A stretch of DNA of 64,000 nucleotides from Pseudoxanthomonas sp. Root65 (GCF_001427635.1 NZ_LMHA01000001.1:1267501-1331500), one strand, 5' to 3'; numbered from the stretch's first letter, positions 1 to 8,738 are shown. The notes: generated by a model from the letters alone, not told the origin. Numbers and translations are program-made.

Positions 1-253
1 TGTCGCCGGCCGCGACACCGGCGGCCTCGCGCAGTGTCTTATCCACCTTCAGCCAGTGGCTGCCTTCGCCATCGGGTTCCAGCGTGGCCTGGAACGGCGC
101 GCCCGCGAACGTGCCCTCCACCGTCGTCATGCTGCGCGCGGGCAACTTCGCGCTGGCCGCCTTCGGCAGCACCAGGAAGGTCCAGGTGGCGTTATCCGGT
201 TCGGCGGGGCGATGCAGCACCGCCGTGAAACGAATGGATGCGGTCGGGGTCAT
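1..253 (-). CDS. DUF1905 domain protein, cut by window edge
   Basis: Reads leftward from an ATG at 251-253 and is still open at base 1, so only the first 84 residues are visible. They carry DUF1905-like blocks: an RFTAVL strand near residue 6, ATWTFLVLP near 21, TTVEGTFAG near 44 and GEGSHWLKVDK near 63. In this family the domain is often followed by a YdeI/OmpD-associated (bacteriocin-protection) segment, which would lie beyond the window. The biochemical role is unknown. It lies 53 bases downstream of the isochorismatase-like remnant on the same strand. The family call rests on recognised sequence blocks only. Confidence 0.6.
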   Translation of the reverse strand, partial: MTPTASIRFTAVLHRPAEPDNATWTFLVLPKAASAKLPARSMTTVEGTFAGAPFQATLEPDGEGSHWLKVDKTLREAAGVAAGD

Positions 254-306
254 GGCGTGATGGTAGCGCTGGACGACGGAGGGCGGCTGCGCACGGCCCG
301 TCTTCA

Positions 307-765
307 TTATGCTCCGGGGAACACGCCCTCCAGCGCGCGCACCGACCGTACGCTGGCGCCCAGCGTCTGCGCCAGCAGCGCCAGTGCCGTACGCCGTCGC
401 GCCGGACTGATCGCGGCAACCGCGTCCTGCGGCACGCACAGCGCGAACTCGCGCATGTTGGCGTCCTGCGCCGTGGCCAGCACGCATGAATCGGCCGACA
501 CCCCGGTCAGCACCCGCCGGCGTACGCCGAGCTTGTCCAGCAGGATCGGCAACGGCGTGGCGAGGAAACCGGAACGCTTCGGCTTCAGCACGTGGTCGTC
601 GTGCGGGCGCGGCGGCAAGCGCCGCACGATGGCGGCCGACGCACCGCCGGCTTCATGGCAGGCCGCCAGCAGATCGTCGAAGCCGCCCTGCCAGCGCGCG
701 ACGTGTTCGTTCATGTAGATCGTCGGCTAGCGCGCGGCGTTGAAGCGTGCACGCAGCGCCGTGAT
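307..765 (-). pseudogene. Isochorismatase-family cysteine hydrolase remnant
   Basis: The open part (307-714) gives 135 residues that match the C-terminal two thirds of isochorismatase-like cysteine hydrolases. It keeps the lysine region (VLKPKRSGF) and the nucleophile region (GVSADSCVLATA). The usual N-terminus with the catalytic aspartate (a VIDxQ-like strand) is missing. Reading upstream in the same frame, family-like sequence continues (ITALRARFNAAR) but is interrupted by a TAG at 727-729, directly before PTIYMNEH. A single-base change from a tryptophan codon would explain it. Beyond about 770 the similarity ends in the promoter region of the next gene. Loss of one catalytic residue plus a nonsense codon argues for a decayed gene. 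An annotator could still call a 135-aa protein from the ATG at 712-714. Confidence 0.6.
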
Positions 766-874
766 CGTCGCCGCGCCCGTTCCACCTTGTGAACGTCGTG
801 CATGCACGTTCGTCACCTCGTGTTTCCTCCCGTGCGCCTAAAAACAAGGCTCTTTTCCATCACGGAGTCCAGCC

Positions 875-1495
875 ATGGCACGTTCCGGCCACGTCAACAA
901 GGCGCAAGTCCATGAACTGCTGCTGCAGGCGCTCGAGACCGAGCGCGGCGGCATCCAGATCTACACCACCGCAATCAAGGCGGCGGTGAACAAGGACCTG
1001 AAGAAAGAGTGGGGCGAGTATCTCGACGAAACCCGCACCCATGAGCAGGTGCTCACGCGCGTGTTCGAGCAGCTCGGCATGGATACCGAAGAGGCATCCC
1101 CTGGCCGTGCCGTCGTCGCACACCAGGGCGCGTCGCTGGTGGAAGCCATCGAGATGGCCATGAAGCACGGTACACCCGAAGCGGCCGAACTGGTCGCCGC
1201 CGAGTGCGTGGTGCTGGCCGAGACCAAGGACCACCAGAACTGGGAACTGATCGGCAAGATCGCCGAACAGGGTGGCGAGCTGGCGAAGGTGCTGGAACCG
1301 GCCTACAAGGCGGTCGAAAGCGACGAGGATCACCACCTCTACCACACGATGGGCTGGTGTCGGGAACTGTGGATCCAATCGCTCGGCATGCCGGCCGTGC
1401 TGCCGCCGCCGGAAGAGGTCAAGCAGGTCGAAACCGCCATCGGCGCTTCGCGGGCCGAGCAGGCGCGCGATCAGATGCTGGGCCGCAAGCACTGA
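875..1495 (+). CDS. Ferritin-like domain protein
   Basis: A 206-residue, largely helical soluble protein. Acidic and histidine pairs are spaced as in four-helix ferritin-like diiron proteins: LETERGG near residue 20, DETRTHEQ near 52, AAECVVLAETKDH near 110 and ESDEDHH near 150. By family this suggests metal or peroxide handling, but no substrate can be read from the sequence. The start at 875 has a purine-rich CACGGAG about 7 bases upstream. It has no signal peptide, so it is probably cytoplasmic. It is followed 10 bases later by an unrecognised gene on the same strand, so the two are probably co-transcribed. Confidence 0.6.
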   Translation: MARSGHVNKAQVHELLLQALETERGGIQIYTTAIKAAVNKDLKKEWGEYLDETRTHEQVLTRVFEQLGMDTEEASPGRAVVAHQGASLVEAIEMAMKHGTPEAAELVAAECVVLAETKDHQNWELIGKIAEQGGELAKVLEPAYKAVESDEDHHLYHTMGWCRELWIQSLGMPAVLPPPEEVKQVETAIGASRAEQARDQMLGRKH

Positions 1496-1505
1496 CGGCC
1501 GCACG

Positions 1506-1934
1506 ATGCCACGCCCCGATGCATCCGCCACCGGCATGCACCGCGCCACCGATGTGCCGCCCGTCGATCCCGCCCTGCTGACCTTCGGGATCGATGTTTT
1601 CCAGGCGGTGATGACCGGTGCCATGCCGGTGGCCGAGTACGACGGCGACGACCTGCCGTGCCTGGGCATGAATGCAATCACCCGGCAGGTCAGCGGTCAC
1701 GGACTGACGCCGCAGGAAGAAGCGGCGCTGGTGCTGCGCGTGGTCGCATTCGGCGAACTGATCGGCCAGGCCGAACACGACCACCGCATCGCCGGTCACG
1801 TCGCCGTGGCGGGCTCGGGCTACCACATCACCCCCGCGTTCCTGCAGGCGGCGGCCGGCGCGGACATCGTGCAGCGCGCCGATGGTGGCTTCGCCTACGA
1901 TCTGGAAAGCGTCGCCGCGCGGCTGGTTCACTGA
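1506..1934 (+). CDS. Conserved hypothetical protein (142 aa)
   Basis: I do not recognise this family. The product is a 142-residue soluble protein, acidic to neutral, with blocks such as LGMNAITRQVSGHGLTPQEE and a repeat-free helical middle. Starts at 1506 or at the internal ATG at 1536 are both possible; 1506 leaves only 10 bases after the ferritin-like gene and suggests co-transcription. Its last 7 bases overlap the 3' end of the opposing YetF-like gene, an unusually tight convergent junction. Codon use matches the GC-rich backbone, which supports it being real. Confidence 0.5.
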   Translation: MPRPDASATGMHRATDVPPVDPALLTFGIDVFQAVMTGAMPVAEYDGDDLPCLGMNAITRQVSGHGLTPQEEAALVLRVVAFGELIGQAEHDHRIAGHVAVAGSGYHITPAFLQAAAGADIVQRADGGFAYDLESVAARLVH

Positions 1935-2440
1935 TCGTCGGGCGCGTCCCTGTCCTTGCGGCGGATGAAGGTGATCTCGCCGGACGACTCCAGCACCGCC
2001 AGCGCGATCTCGCCGAGCGTGGCGTAACCGGCCGAACGCCGCGCGATGGCGAAGTCGTGTTCGCTCAGCGACTGCCGCGCCAGTTCATCGCGGAACAGAT
2101 GGCCATGGCGCACCAGGATGACCGGCTTGCCTTCGACCACTTCGTCGAAGCGTCGGGAGCGCGACGACAGTTTGCCGACGCCCCAGTTCAGGCCCAGCAG
2201 CGTCGCCGCCAGGATCAGCCCGCCCAGCAACGAGGTGTCCTCGCCGATCAGCGAGTTCTGCACCGCCGTGCCCAGCAGCACCACCACCAGCAGGTCGAAC
2301 GGGGTGAACTGGCCGACCGTGCGCTTGCCGCTCAGCCGCACCATCACCAGCACCACGACGTACACCGCCACGGCCCGCAGTACGAACTCCCACCACGGCA
2401 TTCCCAATTCGAACAGGCTGCGCACCACACCGTCCATCAT
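1928..2440 (-). CDS. YetF/DUF421-type membrane protein
   Basis: The first 90 residues hold three hydrophobic segments (about 14-36, 44-60 and 66-84). The conserved RLSGKRTVGQFTPFDL motif lies between the first two. A cytoplasmic DUF421 domain follows, with GKPVILVRHG and a final ESSGEITFI strand. The family is linked in some bacteria to envelope or spore stability, but its molecular function is not settled. I chose the ATG at 2438-2440 rather than the GTG two codons earlier because a GACGAGG lies 5 bases upstream of it. The 3' end overlaps the convergent gene by 7 bases. Confidence 0.75.
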   Translation of the reverse strand: MMDGVVRSLFELGMPWWEFVLRAVAVYVVVLVMVRLSGKRTVGQFTPFDLLVVVLLGTAVQNSLIGEDTSLLGGLILAATLLGLNWGVGKLSSRSRRFDEVVEGKPVILVRHGHLFRDELARQSLSEHDFAIARRSAGYATLGEIALAVLESSGEITFIRRKDRDAPDDQ

Positions 2441-2457
2441 CGCCACCTCGTCTGCAT

Positions 2458-2799
2458 TCAGGGCTTGCCGGCGGGCCGCTCATCGCCGTCGGCGGTGTAG
2501 GCAGGCGGCGCGTAGAAGTTCACCGTCTTCAACGGCGTGCGGCCGGTGGCGCGGATCTCGTGGCGTTCGCCCCGCTCGATCAGCAGCAGGCTGCCGGGCC
2601 TCAGCGCGCGACGCGCACCGTCCACGATGGCGATGCCCGTCCCCTCGGCGACGAACAGCCACTGGTCCGCACCGCGATGACGGTTGTCCGGTCCGCCTTC
2701 GCTGTCGCCCGGCGCGATGACCATCTGCGCCGCCTGCACGCCGTTCGCCTCGAACAGCGGAAGAAAGCCGATGCCCATGCGGAGATGCCGGGATTTCAT
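2458..2799 (-). CDS. Cupin-domain protein
   Basis: A 113-residue single-domain protein. It has the small beta-barrel signature of cupins: HRGADQWLFVAEGTG forms the first motif with its metal-type His, and GSLLLIERGERHEIRATG forms the second with its His. Cupins of this size are enzymes or sugar and metal sensors; the substrate cannot be inferred. The ATG at 2797-2799 places the N-terminus at MKSRHLRMG. Extending upstream would add low-quality arginine-rich sequence. It is followed 17 bases later by the YetF-like gene on the same strand, so the two may form a transcription unit. Confidence 0.75.
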   Translation of the reverse strand: MKSRHLRMGIGFLPLFEANGVQAAQMVIAPGDSEGGPDNRHRGADQWLFVAEGTGIAIVDGARRALRPGSLLLIERGERHEIRATGRTPLKTVNFYAPPAYTADGDERPAGKP

Positions 2800-2897
2800 G
2801 ATGTCGCCGATCGGAAGCCGATGAGGCGTGCAGCATCGACCGCCGCGCGTGCAGGGGCCGTCAATGCGCGCCGACCCCCGCACACGTCCGGGACCCG

Positions 2898-2985
2898 TAG
2901 CCCGGGCCCGTGCAGCAAACCCGGGATGGCTTTCGACGGAAGGTGTCCGAGCCCTCGGATGCGGCCGTGGGCCGTACCCGGGCTA
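2898..2985. repeat. Inverted repeat with TAGCCCGGG arms
   Basis: TAGCCCGGG at 2898-2906 faces CCCGGGCTA at 2977-2985, with a second CCCGGG inside. The element sits between two same-strand genes and looks like an intergenic palindromic repeat. Only one copy was seen in this window. Confidence 0.4.
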
Positions 2986-3489
2986 AGGCCTGCTTCGTAG
3001 CACCCTCTCCTGGTGCGTCAGGTACAGCCGCAGATCGAACTCCAACTGGTGGTAGTCCGGCTCCATGTGCGTGCAGAGCTGGTAGAAGGCCTTGTTGTGC
3101 TCGGCTTCCTTGATGTGCGCGAGTTCGTGCACGGCGATCATCTTCAGAAAGTCGGCCGGGGCGTCGCGGAACACGGTGGCGATGCGGATCTCGCGGCTGG
3201 CCTTGAGCCTGCCGCCGTGCACGCGGGAGATCGCGGTGTGCGTGCCCAGCGCGTGCTTCATCACCTGCAGCGTGCTGTCGTAGACCACCTTGCCGAGCGG
3301 CACCGAGCGCCGCAGGTACTGCTCCTTCAGCGCCTGTACGTAGTCGTACAGCTGGCCGTCGCTGCGTACCGCGTGCGGCTGTGGGTACTTCTTCGCCAGC
3401 ATCGGGCCCAGCCCGTCCTGCGCGATCAGTGCGCGGACGCGGGCCTGCAGTTCCTGCGGATAGCCGGCGAGGTACTTCAGGGGTTCCAT
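2983..3489 (-). CDS. YgjP-type (DUF45) zinc metalloprotease
   Basis: 168 residues with the zinc-binding signature HELAHIKEAEHNKAFYQL near residue 118, the extended HExxH...H form typical of the YgjP/DUF45 group of M48-like metallopeptidases. The two histidines and the glutamate of HELAH and the third histidine (EAEHN) are all present. Upstream is the basic segment RRSVPLGKVVYDSTLQ. There is no signal peptide or membrane segment, so it should be cytoplasmic. Physiological substrates are unknown. Its stop lies just inside the TAGCCCGGG inverted repeat. The ATG at 3487-3489 is the only sensible start. Confidence 0.75.
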   Translation of the reverse strand: MEPLKYLAGYPQELQARVRALIAQDGLGPMLAKKYPQPHAVRSDGQLYDYVQALKEQYLRRSVPLGKVVYDSTLQVMKHALGTHTAISRVHGGRLKASREIRIATVFRDAPADFLKMIAVHELAHIKEAEHNKAFYQLCTHMEPDYHQLEFDLRLYLTHQERVLRSRP

Positions 3490-3564
3490 GGGGCGCTGCG
3501 CGGACGCGGAGGGTCGGGGACGGCGGGTATGATGGACCGTCAGACCCGATCAAGAAACCGCGAC

Positions 3565-4113
3565 ATGGCAAAGGGAAATCCGCTGCAGGAACAGCTGCTC
3601 AAGGCCGGCCTGGTCAAAAAGTCCAAGCTGGCCGAAGTGGCGCGCGAGCAGAACAAGGCCCGGCACGCCAAGGGCGCGGCCGCACCCAACGAGATCCAGC
3701 GCGAAGCCGAACGCGCACGCGCCGAGAAGGCCGAGCGCGACCGCGCGCTGGAAGCCGAGCGCAAGGCGCAGGCACGCAGCGCCGAACTGCGCGCACAGGC
3801 GCGGCAGATCATCGCCGACCGCAAGGTGCCGCGCAGCGGCGAGCTGGAGTACCGCTTCACCGCGAACGGCGCCATCCGCACCCTGCTGGTCAACGAGGAC
3901 CTGAAGAAGAAGCTGGCCGCGGGCACGCTGGTGATCGCGCACATCGACGACCGCTACGAACTGCTGCCGCGCGTGGCCGCCGACAAGGTGCGCGAGCGCG
4001 ACGCCGCCATGATCGTGCTCGACCATGGTCAAGGGACCGACGCCACTGCGTCCACCTCCGAGGACGACGACTACTACGCCCAGTTCAAGGTCCCCGACGA
4101 CCTGATGTGGTGA
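3565..4113 (+). CDS. DUF2058 (YaiL-like) protein
   Basis: 182 residues. The N-terminus (GNPLQEQLLKAGLVKKSKLAEV) is the hallmark of DUF2058 proteins. It is followed by a long, highly charged coiled coil (about residues 35-85, rich in EREAER-type repeats) and a folded C-terminal domain with ELEYRFTANGAIRTLLV and DDRYELLPRVAADK. E. coli YaiL, a relative, has been described as nucleoprotein or polysome associated; the exact role is not known. The ATG at 3565 follows GAAACCGCGAC. It is divergent from the YgjP-like gene with about 75 bases between them, which must hold both promoters. Confidence 0.8.
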   Translation: MAKGNPLQEQLLKAGLVKKSKLAEVAREQNKARHAKGAAAPNEIQREAERARAEKAERDRALEAERKAQARSAELRAQARQIIADRKVPRSGELEYRFTANGAIRTLLVNEDLKKKLAAGTLVIAHIDDRYELLPRVAADKVRERDAAMIVLDHGQGTDATASTSEDDDYYAQFKVPDDLMW

Positions 4114-4179
4114 CGGCCGGCCGCCGGGCCGGGCTTGACGGCGCCTGTAGGGTGGAATGAGAGCCCTGCGGAGACCGCC

Positions 4180-4878
4180 ATGCAGCAGCACGAACTCGAT
4201 GCCCTCTTCGACCGCCAGGCCGCCGGCTACGACGCACGTTGGGTGCGCATGTCGCCGATCCGCGAGAGCCTGCTGTTCCTGATCGAAACCGTGTTCGCGG
4301 ACCTGCCGGAGGACGCTCGCCTGCTGTGCGTTGGCGCGGGAACGGGTGCGGAGATCGCGCACCTGGCACGGCGTTTCCCGCGCTGGCGCTTCCTCGCGCT
4401 GGACCCGTCCACGCAGATGATCGCCGCCTGCCGCGCGCGCGCCGAGCGCGAGGGCTTCGCCGACCGCTGCGGATTCCATGCCGGCGTGATCGACACCTTG
4501 CCGGACGCGCCGGCCTTCGATGGCGCCACCTGCCTGCTGGTCTCGCAGTTCCTGCTCGATCCGCTCGAACGCACTGCCTTCTTCGCCTCCATCGCACGCC
4601 GCCTGCATGCGGGCGGCACCCTGGCCTGGGCCGACCTGGCCTGGGACACCGACGCGCCCGACTATCCGGCGATGCTGAAACTGTGGATGGAAACCATGTC
4701 CGGCGCCGGCCTCGATGCCGACGCGCTGGAACAGATCCGCGCCAACTACGCCCGTGATGTCGCCATCCTGCCGCCCGACCGCGTCGCCGCACTCGCGCAG
4801 GCCGGTGGCTTCCTGCCGCCGCTGCGCTTCCACCAGGCCGGGATGATCCATGGCTGGTGCGCACGCACGGCGCGGTAG
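4180..4878 (+). CDS. Class I SAM-dependent methyltransferase
   Basis: 232 residues with the Rossmann-type SAM-binding order. Motif I is LLCVGAGTGAEIAHLA (about residues 47-62), the acidic end of strand 2 is FLALDPSTQM, and motif III is FDGATCLLVSQFLLDP. The FDRQAAGYDARW opening is common in small-molecule methyltransferases. Neither substrate nor partner is evident. I chose the ATG at 4180 because the upstream extension is unlike the family. It is 42 bases ahead of a secreted hydrolase gene, possibly co-transcribed. Confidence 0.7.
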   Translation: MQQHELDALFDRQAAGYDARWVRMSPIRESLLFLIETVFADLPEDARLLCVGAGTGAEIAHLARRFPRWRFLALDPSTQMIAACRARAEREGFADRCGFHAGVIDTLPDAPAFDGATCLLVSQFLLDPLERTAFFASIARRLHAGGTLAWADLAWDTDAPDYPAMLKLWMETMSGAGLDADALEQIRANYARDVAILPPDRVAALAQAGGFLPPLRFHQAGMIHGWCARTAR

Positions 4879-4919
4879 GCTAGGCCGACCGCCACCGCCT
4901 CGCCGTCCACGGAGATTGC

Positions 4920-6026
4920 ATGCGCCTGACCTGCCTGTCGCTCATGTTGTCCCTTCTGGCGTCGTCCGCCTTTGCGCAGGAGGTCTCCACTGCGGTAGCG
5001 CCACCGGTGGAAGACACCGGCACGCTGGCCGACGCGCCGTACCGCATCGACATTCCGGCAGACTGGAACGGCGAGCTGGTCATGCTGGCGCACGGCTTCG
5101 AACCGGTCGGCGTGCCGCGCGAAACGCCCTGGCCGGCCGATCCCGCCACGTCCATGTTCACCTCGGCGCGCTATGCGGTGGCGCAGAGCGGCTACGCCAC
5201 GCAGGGCTGGGCGGTGCGCGACGCCATCGCGGACAGCGAACGCCTGCGCGCGCATTTCGTGCAACGGCATGGGCAACCGGAAAAGACGTGGATGGTGGGC
5301 TTCTCGATGGGCGGCGGCATCGCCATCGCCACCCTGGAGCAGCAGGCCGCGTACTACGACGGCGCGCTGTCGCTGTGCGGCGCGAACCTGCCGGGTGACG
5401 TGCTCGCCAACGCATTGTTCACCTCGTTGGTTGCGTTCGATGCGCTGTTCCCGCCGCGCGAGGACGAAGCCGCGTCCCGCCTGTCCGATCCCGCCGCGCC
5501 GGTCCTGGAGCAGGGCGCGGTGATGGGGCGGATCGATGTGGCCCTGCCGCGCGATCCCGCAGCGGCGCGGCGACTGGCCGCCCACCTGGAGGTGTCCGTC
5601 GACGCGCTGCCCGGTACGCTCGGCCTGCACTACTTGGTGATCCGCGACCTGATGACGCGCAGCGGCGGCATGCCGGTGGACAACCGGTTGGTGCAGTACA
5701 CCGGCTTCGGCGACGACGCGGCATTCAACCGCCGCGTACCCCGCTATGCCGGCGATGTGGCGGCGATGGAGTACGTGGCGTCGTCGCCGGCATTGTCGGG
5801 CCGACCGCAGAAGCCACTGGTGCTGCAGTACAACGCCGATGACCCGACGATCAGCCCTCGCTTCCGCCCGGTGTATGCGCGGAAGGCGCAGGGCGCAGCG
5901 GTTGCGCCGCTGACGCTGCCGGACGTGCCTGGCGACCACTGCCGGTTTTCCGAAGACCAGGTCAGGGACGCATTCCGCGTGCTCACCGACTGGGCCAGGA
6001 CGGGGAAGCGACCGCCGCCACGGTGA
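4920..6026 (+). CDS. Secreted alpha/beta hydrolase
   Basis: 368 residues with a cleavable signal peptide (about residues 1-19, ending SSAFAQ). The mature protein has an alpha/beta-hydrolase layout: an oxyanion strand GELVMLAHGFE near 52, the nucleophile elbow VGFSMGGG near 122, an acid in YNADDPT near 305 and a histidine in VPGDHCRFS near 340. This set fits an esterase, lipase or peptidase-like enzyme acting in the periplasm or outside the cell. The substrate is unknown. The closest visible similarity is general, so a specific name is not justified. Its stop is 18 bases from that of the convergent GMC oxidoreductase. Confidence 0.65.
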   Translation: MRLTCLSLMLSLLASSAFAQEVSTAVAPPVEDTGTLADAPYRIDIPADWNGELVMLAHGFEPVGVPRETPWPADPATSMFTSARYAVAQSGYATQGWAVRDAIADSERLRAHFVQRHGQPEKTWMVGFSMGGGIAIATLEQQAAYYDGALSLCGANLPGDVLANALFTSLVAFDALFPPREDEAASRLSDPAAPVLEQGAVMGRIDVALPRDPAAARRLAAHLEVSVDALPGTLGLHYLVIRDLMTRSGGMPVDNRLVQYTGFGDDAAFNRRVPRYAGDVAAMEYVASSPALSGRPQKPLVLQYNADDPTISPRFRPVYARKAQGAAVAPLTLPDVPGDHCRFSEDQVRDAFRVLTDWARTGKRPPPR

Positions 6027-6043
6027 CCCGGTGGACGCGTGCG

Positions 6044-7633
6044 TCAGAGTCGGTGGGCACGCCTGATGATGTCCGCCGCGCGTTCGCCGACGACGACGCA
6101 CGGCGCCATCGTGTTGCCGCTCGGGACGTTCGGCAGGATGGAGGCATCGGCGATACGCAGGCGGTCGATGCCGTAGACCCGCAGGTGGGCGTCGACCACC
6201 GACATGGCGTCGCGTCCCATCTTCGCCGTGCAGGCCTGGTGCCAGAAGGTCACCGCGGCGTCGCGGAGGTAGGCGTCCATCTCGGTCGGGCCCAGGTTTC
6301 CCGGCATCGCTTCGCGCTTCAGCAGCTTCCTGAAGGGTGAGGCGTGCGCCATCTCGCGGGCCAGGGCGATGGTCGCCATGGCACCGCGCACGTCGTCGGG
6401 ATGCGACAGCGTGTTGGCTTGGATGCGGACGGGCGCGTCGGCATCGGCGCCGGTCAGGTGCACCGAGCCTCGGCTCTTGGGATGCGACAGCCCGGCGAAG
6501 GTCATCCAGCCATGCTCCGGCACCCCGCGATGCGCGGTTTCCGGGGTGGGCACCGGGAACTCGAGCTGGCAGTGGAAGACATCGGGCGCGGCCAGCGCGG
6601 GATCGGTCTTCCAGTACAGCGTGGCCTCCGAGCCCCCGTTGCCGACGGCGACCGGTGCGTGCGCCTCGAACAGGCAGCCGAAGGACACGTGGTCCTGGTG
6701 GTTGCGCCCGACGCCGGGCAAGGCTTGGATCACCGGGATGCCATGCGGCGCCAGTTCCTCTTCCGGGCCGATACCGGACTGCATCAGCACCTTGGGCGTA
6801 TTGATCGCGCCCATCGACAGGATCACTTCGCGGTCGGCCAGAATGCGCGTGCGCTGTCCGCCCCGGATGATTTCGACGCCGGTGACGGTGGTCCCGGTGA
6901 ACAGCAGTCGGCTGACCTGCGCGTGGGTCATCACCGTCAGGTTGGGCTGCCCCAGCTTGGGGAAGATGTACGAGCGGAACAGCGATGAGCGCCGTCCCGC
7001 CTTCACGATCAGGTCGTTGAGCGCGACGCCGCCTCGGCCTTCCATCATGGCGCCGTTGGGACTGTCGAACGTCGGCATGCCGAGGGCTTTCGCCGCCTCG
7101 ACCATGGCGATCGCCACCGGCTGGGGATGCGCTGGCGTTTCCACGTGCACCGGTCCGCCCCTGCCGCGACGGCCGGCGTCGGGGAGACCGCGCCAGTCTT
7201 CGATGCGACGGTAGATGTCCAGCACCGCGCGGTAGCCCCAGGCGTCATCGCCGGCTTCTTCGGCAATGTGGTCCCAGTCGGCCTGGTGGCCGCGCGCCCA
7301 CACCATCACGTTGATGCTGGAACTGCCGCCGAGCACCTTGCCCATGTTCAGTGGAATGGCGCGGTGGTTGAGATGCGGATTGCGCTCGGCCACGAAGGCC
7401 CAGTCGCGATCGGAGCCGAGGTTGAGCGGCCACTGCGTCGGTTCCAGGACCTCGGGCACTTCATCCGGGCCGCCCGCCTCGATCAGCAGCACGCGGACGG
7501 CGGGATTCTCGGCCAGCCGGCCGGCCAGCGCGCAGCCGGCCGGACCGGCGCCGCAGACGATGAAGTCGTAGCGCCCCGGGGGGCGGGCATCGCTTGCATG
7601 GGAAACAGGAAATGGACGGTGAGAACGGGACAT
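6044..7633 (-). CDS. GMC-family oxidoreductase (choline dehydrogenase-like)
   Basis: 529 residues. The FAD-binding dinucleotide fold is at about residues 23-55 (DFIVCGAGPAGCALAGRL ... LIEAGG). The GMC signature GKVLGGSSSINVMVWARG is near 97, and the second signature MGAINTPKVLMQSGIGP near 276. The C-terminus has the active-site histidine region FWHQACTAKMG and NTMAPCVVVGERAAD. Such enzymes oxidise alcohols with FAD; BetA (choline to betaine aldehyde) is the best-known relative, but no betaine genes flank it. The start at 7633 gives a short N-terminal arm before the fold. It lies downstream of a hydrolase, SDR and NTF2-like cluster on the same strand, consistent with a small catabolic set. Confidence 0.8.
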   Translation of the reverse strand: MSRSHRPFPVSHASDARPPGRYDFIVCGAGPAGCALAGRLAENPAVRVLLIEAGGPDEVPEVLEPTQWPLNLGSDRDWAFVAERNPHLNHRAIPLNMGKVLGGSSSINVMVWARGHQADWDHIAEEAGDDAWGYRAVLDIYRRIEDWRGLPDAGRRGRGGPVHVETPAHPQPVAIAMVEAAKALGMPTFDSPNGAMMEGRGGVALNDLIVKAGRRSSLFRSYIFPKLGQPNLTVMTHAQVSRLLFTGTTVTGVEIIRGGQRTRILADREVILSMGAINTPKVLMQSGIGPEEELAPHGIPVIQALPGVGRNHQDHVSFGCLFEAHAPVAVGNGGSEATLYWKTDPALAAPDVFHCQLEFPVPTPETAHRGVPEHGWMTFAGLSHPKSRGSVHLTGADADAPVRIQANTLSHPDDVRGAMATIALAREMAHASPFRKLLKREAMPGNLGPTEMDAYLRDAAVTFWHQACTAKMGRDAMSVVDAHLRVYGIDRLRIADASILPNVPSGNTMAPCVVVGERAADIIRRAHRL

Positions 7634-7756
7634 GGCGGCAGGGACTCCGGGCGCAGGGGGACGGCCGGGCGGCCCGGGGTGGCCGCCCGTCGTGGGGGAG
7701 AAGATGCGAAGCGGAAACCTGCGGACGCGCCGGAGAGGCACGTCCGCGGGCGAGGC

Positions 7757-8542
7757 TTACCGGGCCGGCTGGCCGGCTTCCTTGGCGGCGCGATCGATCG
7801 TGTCGGCCACGACCTTCGGCTGTGTCATGAAGACCGCGTGGCTGGCAGACACCTTGGTGATGCGGGCTTCGATGCGCTCGGCCATGTGGATGAGCATGGC
7901 CTGGTCGAAGGCCTTGTCTTCGGTCGCGATCACCGCCCAGCTGGGCTTGCTGCGCCAGGCCGCGTGCGTCAGCGTAGTGCCGAAGGCCGACATGTTGATC
8001 GGCACCTGCGAATCGCGCAGGAACGCCGCATCGGCATCGGTGGTGTCGTGGGCGAAGCCCGCCTTGAACTTGGCCGGGCTGATGAAGCCGAAACCGTCGG
8101 CGCTGGTCTCGATCACGAACTCGGGCGTCGGTGCGAACCCGGTGTACTGCTGCGCCGTGGTTTCACCGGCATCCGGTGCGAGCGCCGACACATAGACCAG
8201 GCCGGCCACCTTGTCGTGCACGCCGGCTTCGGTGATGACCGTGCCGCCCCAGGAATGTCCCACCAGGATGGCCGGGCCGTCCTGGCGGTCGAGGACGCGC
8301 TTCGTCGCGTTCACATCGTCGGCCAAGGAGGTCAGCGGGTTCTGCACGATCGACACGCGGTAACCGCGCGCGGTGAGGTCGTCGTAGACCGGGCGCCAGC
8401 CGGATCCGTCGGCGAAGGCGCCATGCACCAGCACGACGTTCTTCACCCGACCGCTGTCGCGGCCGGCATCGTCGGCATGGGCGGAGGGGGACAGGCTGGT
8501 GGCCAGGGCGGCGGCGAGCAGGGCGGGGATGAGCTTGAACAT
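7757..8542 (-). CDS. Exported alpha/beta hydrolase
   Basis: 261 residues with a signal peptide (MFKLIPALLAAALATSLSPS, then AHA, residues 1-23). The mature part matches small alpha/beta hydrolases of the EstC/MekI type: NVVLVHGAFADGSGW near residue 35, nucleophile elbow ILVGHSWGGT near 91, the acid near VIATEDKAFD and the histidine in VSASHAVFM near 238. It probably acts on esters or related small substrates in the periplasm. The ATG at 8540-8542 begins the signal peptide. The upstream gap holds a 7-base inverted repeat that may be an operator. Spacing of 123 bases to the GMC gene leaves co-transcription open. Confidence 0.7.
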   Translation of the reverse strand: MFKLIPALLAAALATSLSPSAHADDAGRDSGRVKNVVLVHGAFADGSGWRPVYDDLTARGYRVSIVQNPLTSLADDVNATKRVLDRQDGPAILVGHSWGGTVITEAGVHDKVAGLVYVSALAPDAGETTAQQYTGFAPTPEFVIETSADGFGFISPAKFKAGFAHDTTDADAAFLRDSQVPINMSAFGTTLTHAAWRSKPSWAVIATEDKAFDQAMLIHMAERIEARITKVSASHAVFMTQPKVVADTIDRAAKEAGQPAR

Positions 8543-8615
8543 GGTCGTGTCCTCGGGAAGGTGGTGGGCGGCGTGCGGAGTGCGGCGTTGGCCGGCAGGG
8601 ATACTTTGCAGGCGC

Positions 8616-8647
8616 ATCAGGAACTTTCGGTCACGAATAGTCCTGAT
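8616..8647. promoter_or_regulatory. Inverted repeat ATCAGGA-N18-TCCTGAT, possible operator
   Basis: A perfect 7-base inverted repeat with arms at 8616-8622 and 8641-8647. It lies 74 bases upstream of the exported hydrolase start, where an activator site would be expected. TCAGG half-sites recur in front of the nearby LysR gene, so the same regulator may bind both places. This is inference. Confidence 0.3.
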
Positions 8648-8690
8648 AACTTGACTGAACGTACTTTCCCGCCGGTGCTTGCCGGGCGCG

Positions 8691-8716
8691 CTGCCCGCCG
8701 GATGAACGGCGGGCAG
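8691..8716 (-). terminator. Hairpin after the SDR gene
   Basis: A perfect 10-base stem (CTGCCCGCCG and CGGCGGGCAG) with a 6-base loop, 23 bases beyond the SDR stop codon. There is no T-run, so it may be a Rho-linked stop or mRNA 3'-end stabiliser. Confidence 0.4.
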
Positions 8717-8738
8717 ACAGGTCCGCGGAGGGCGGGGC

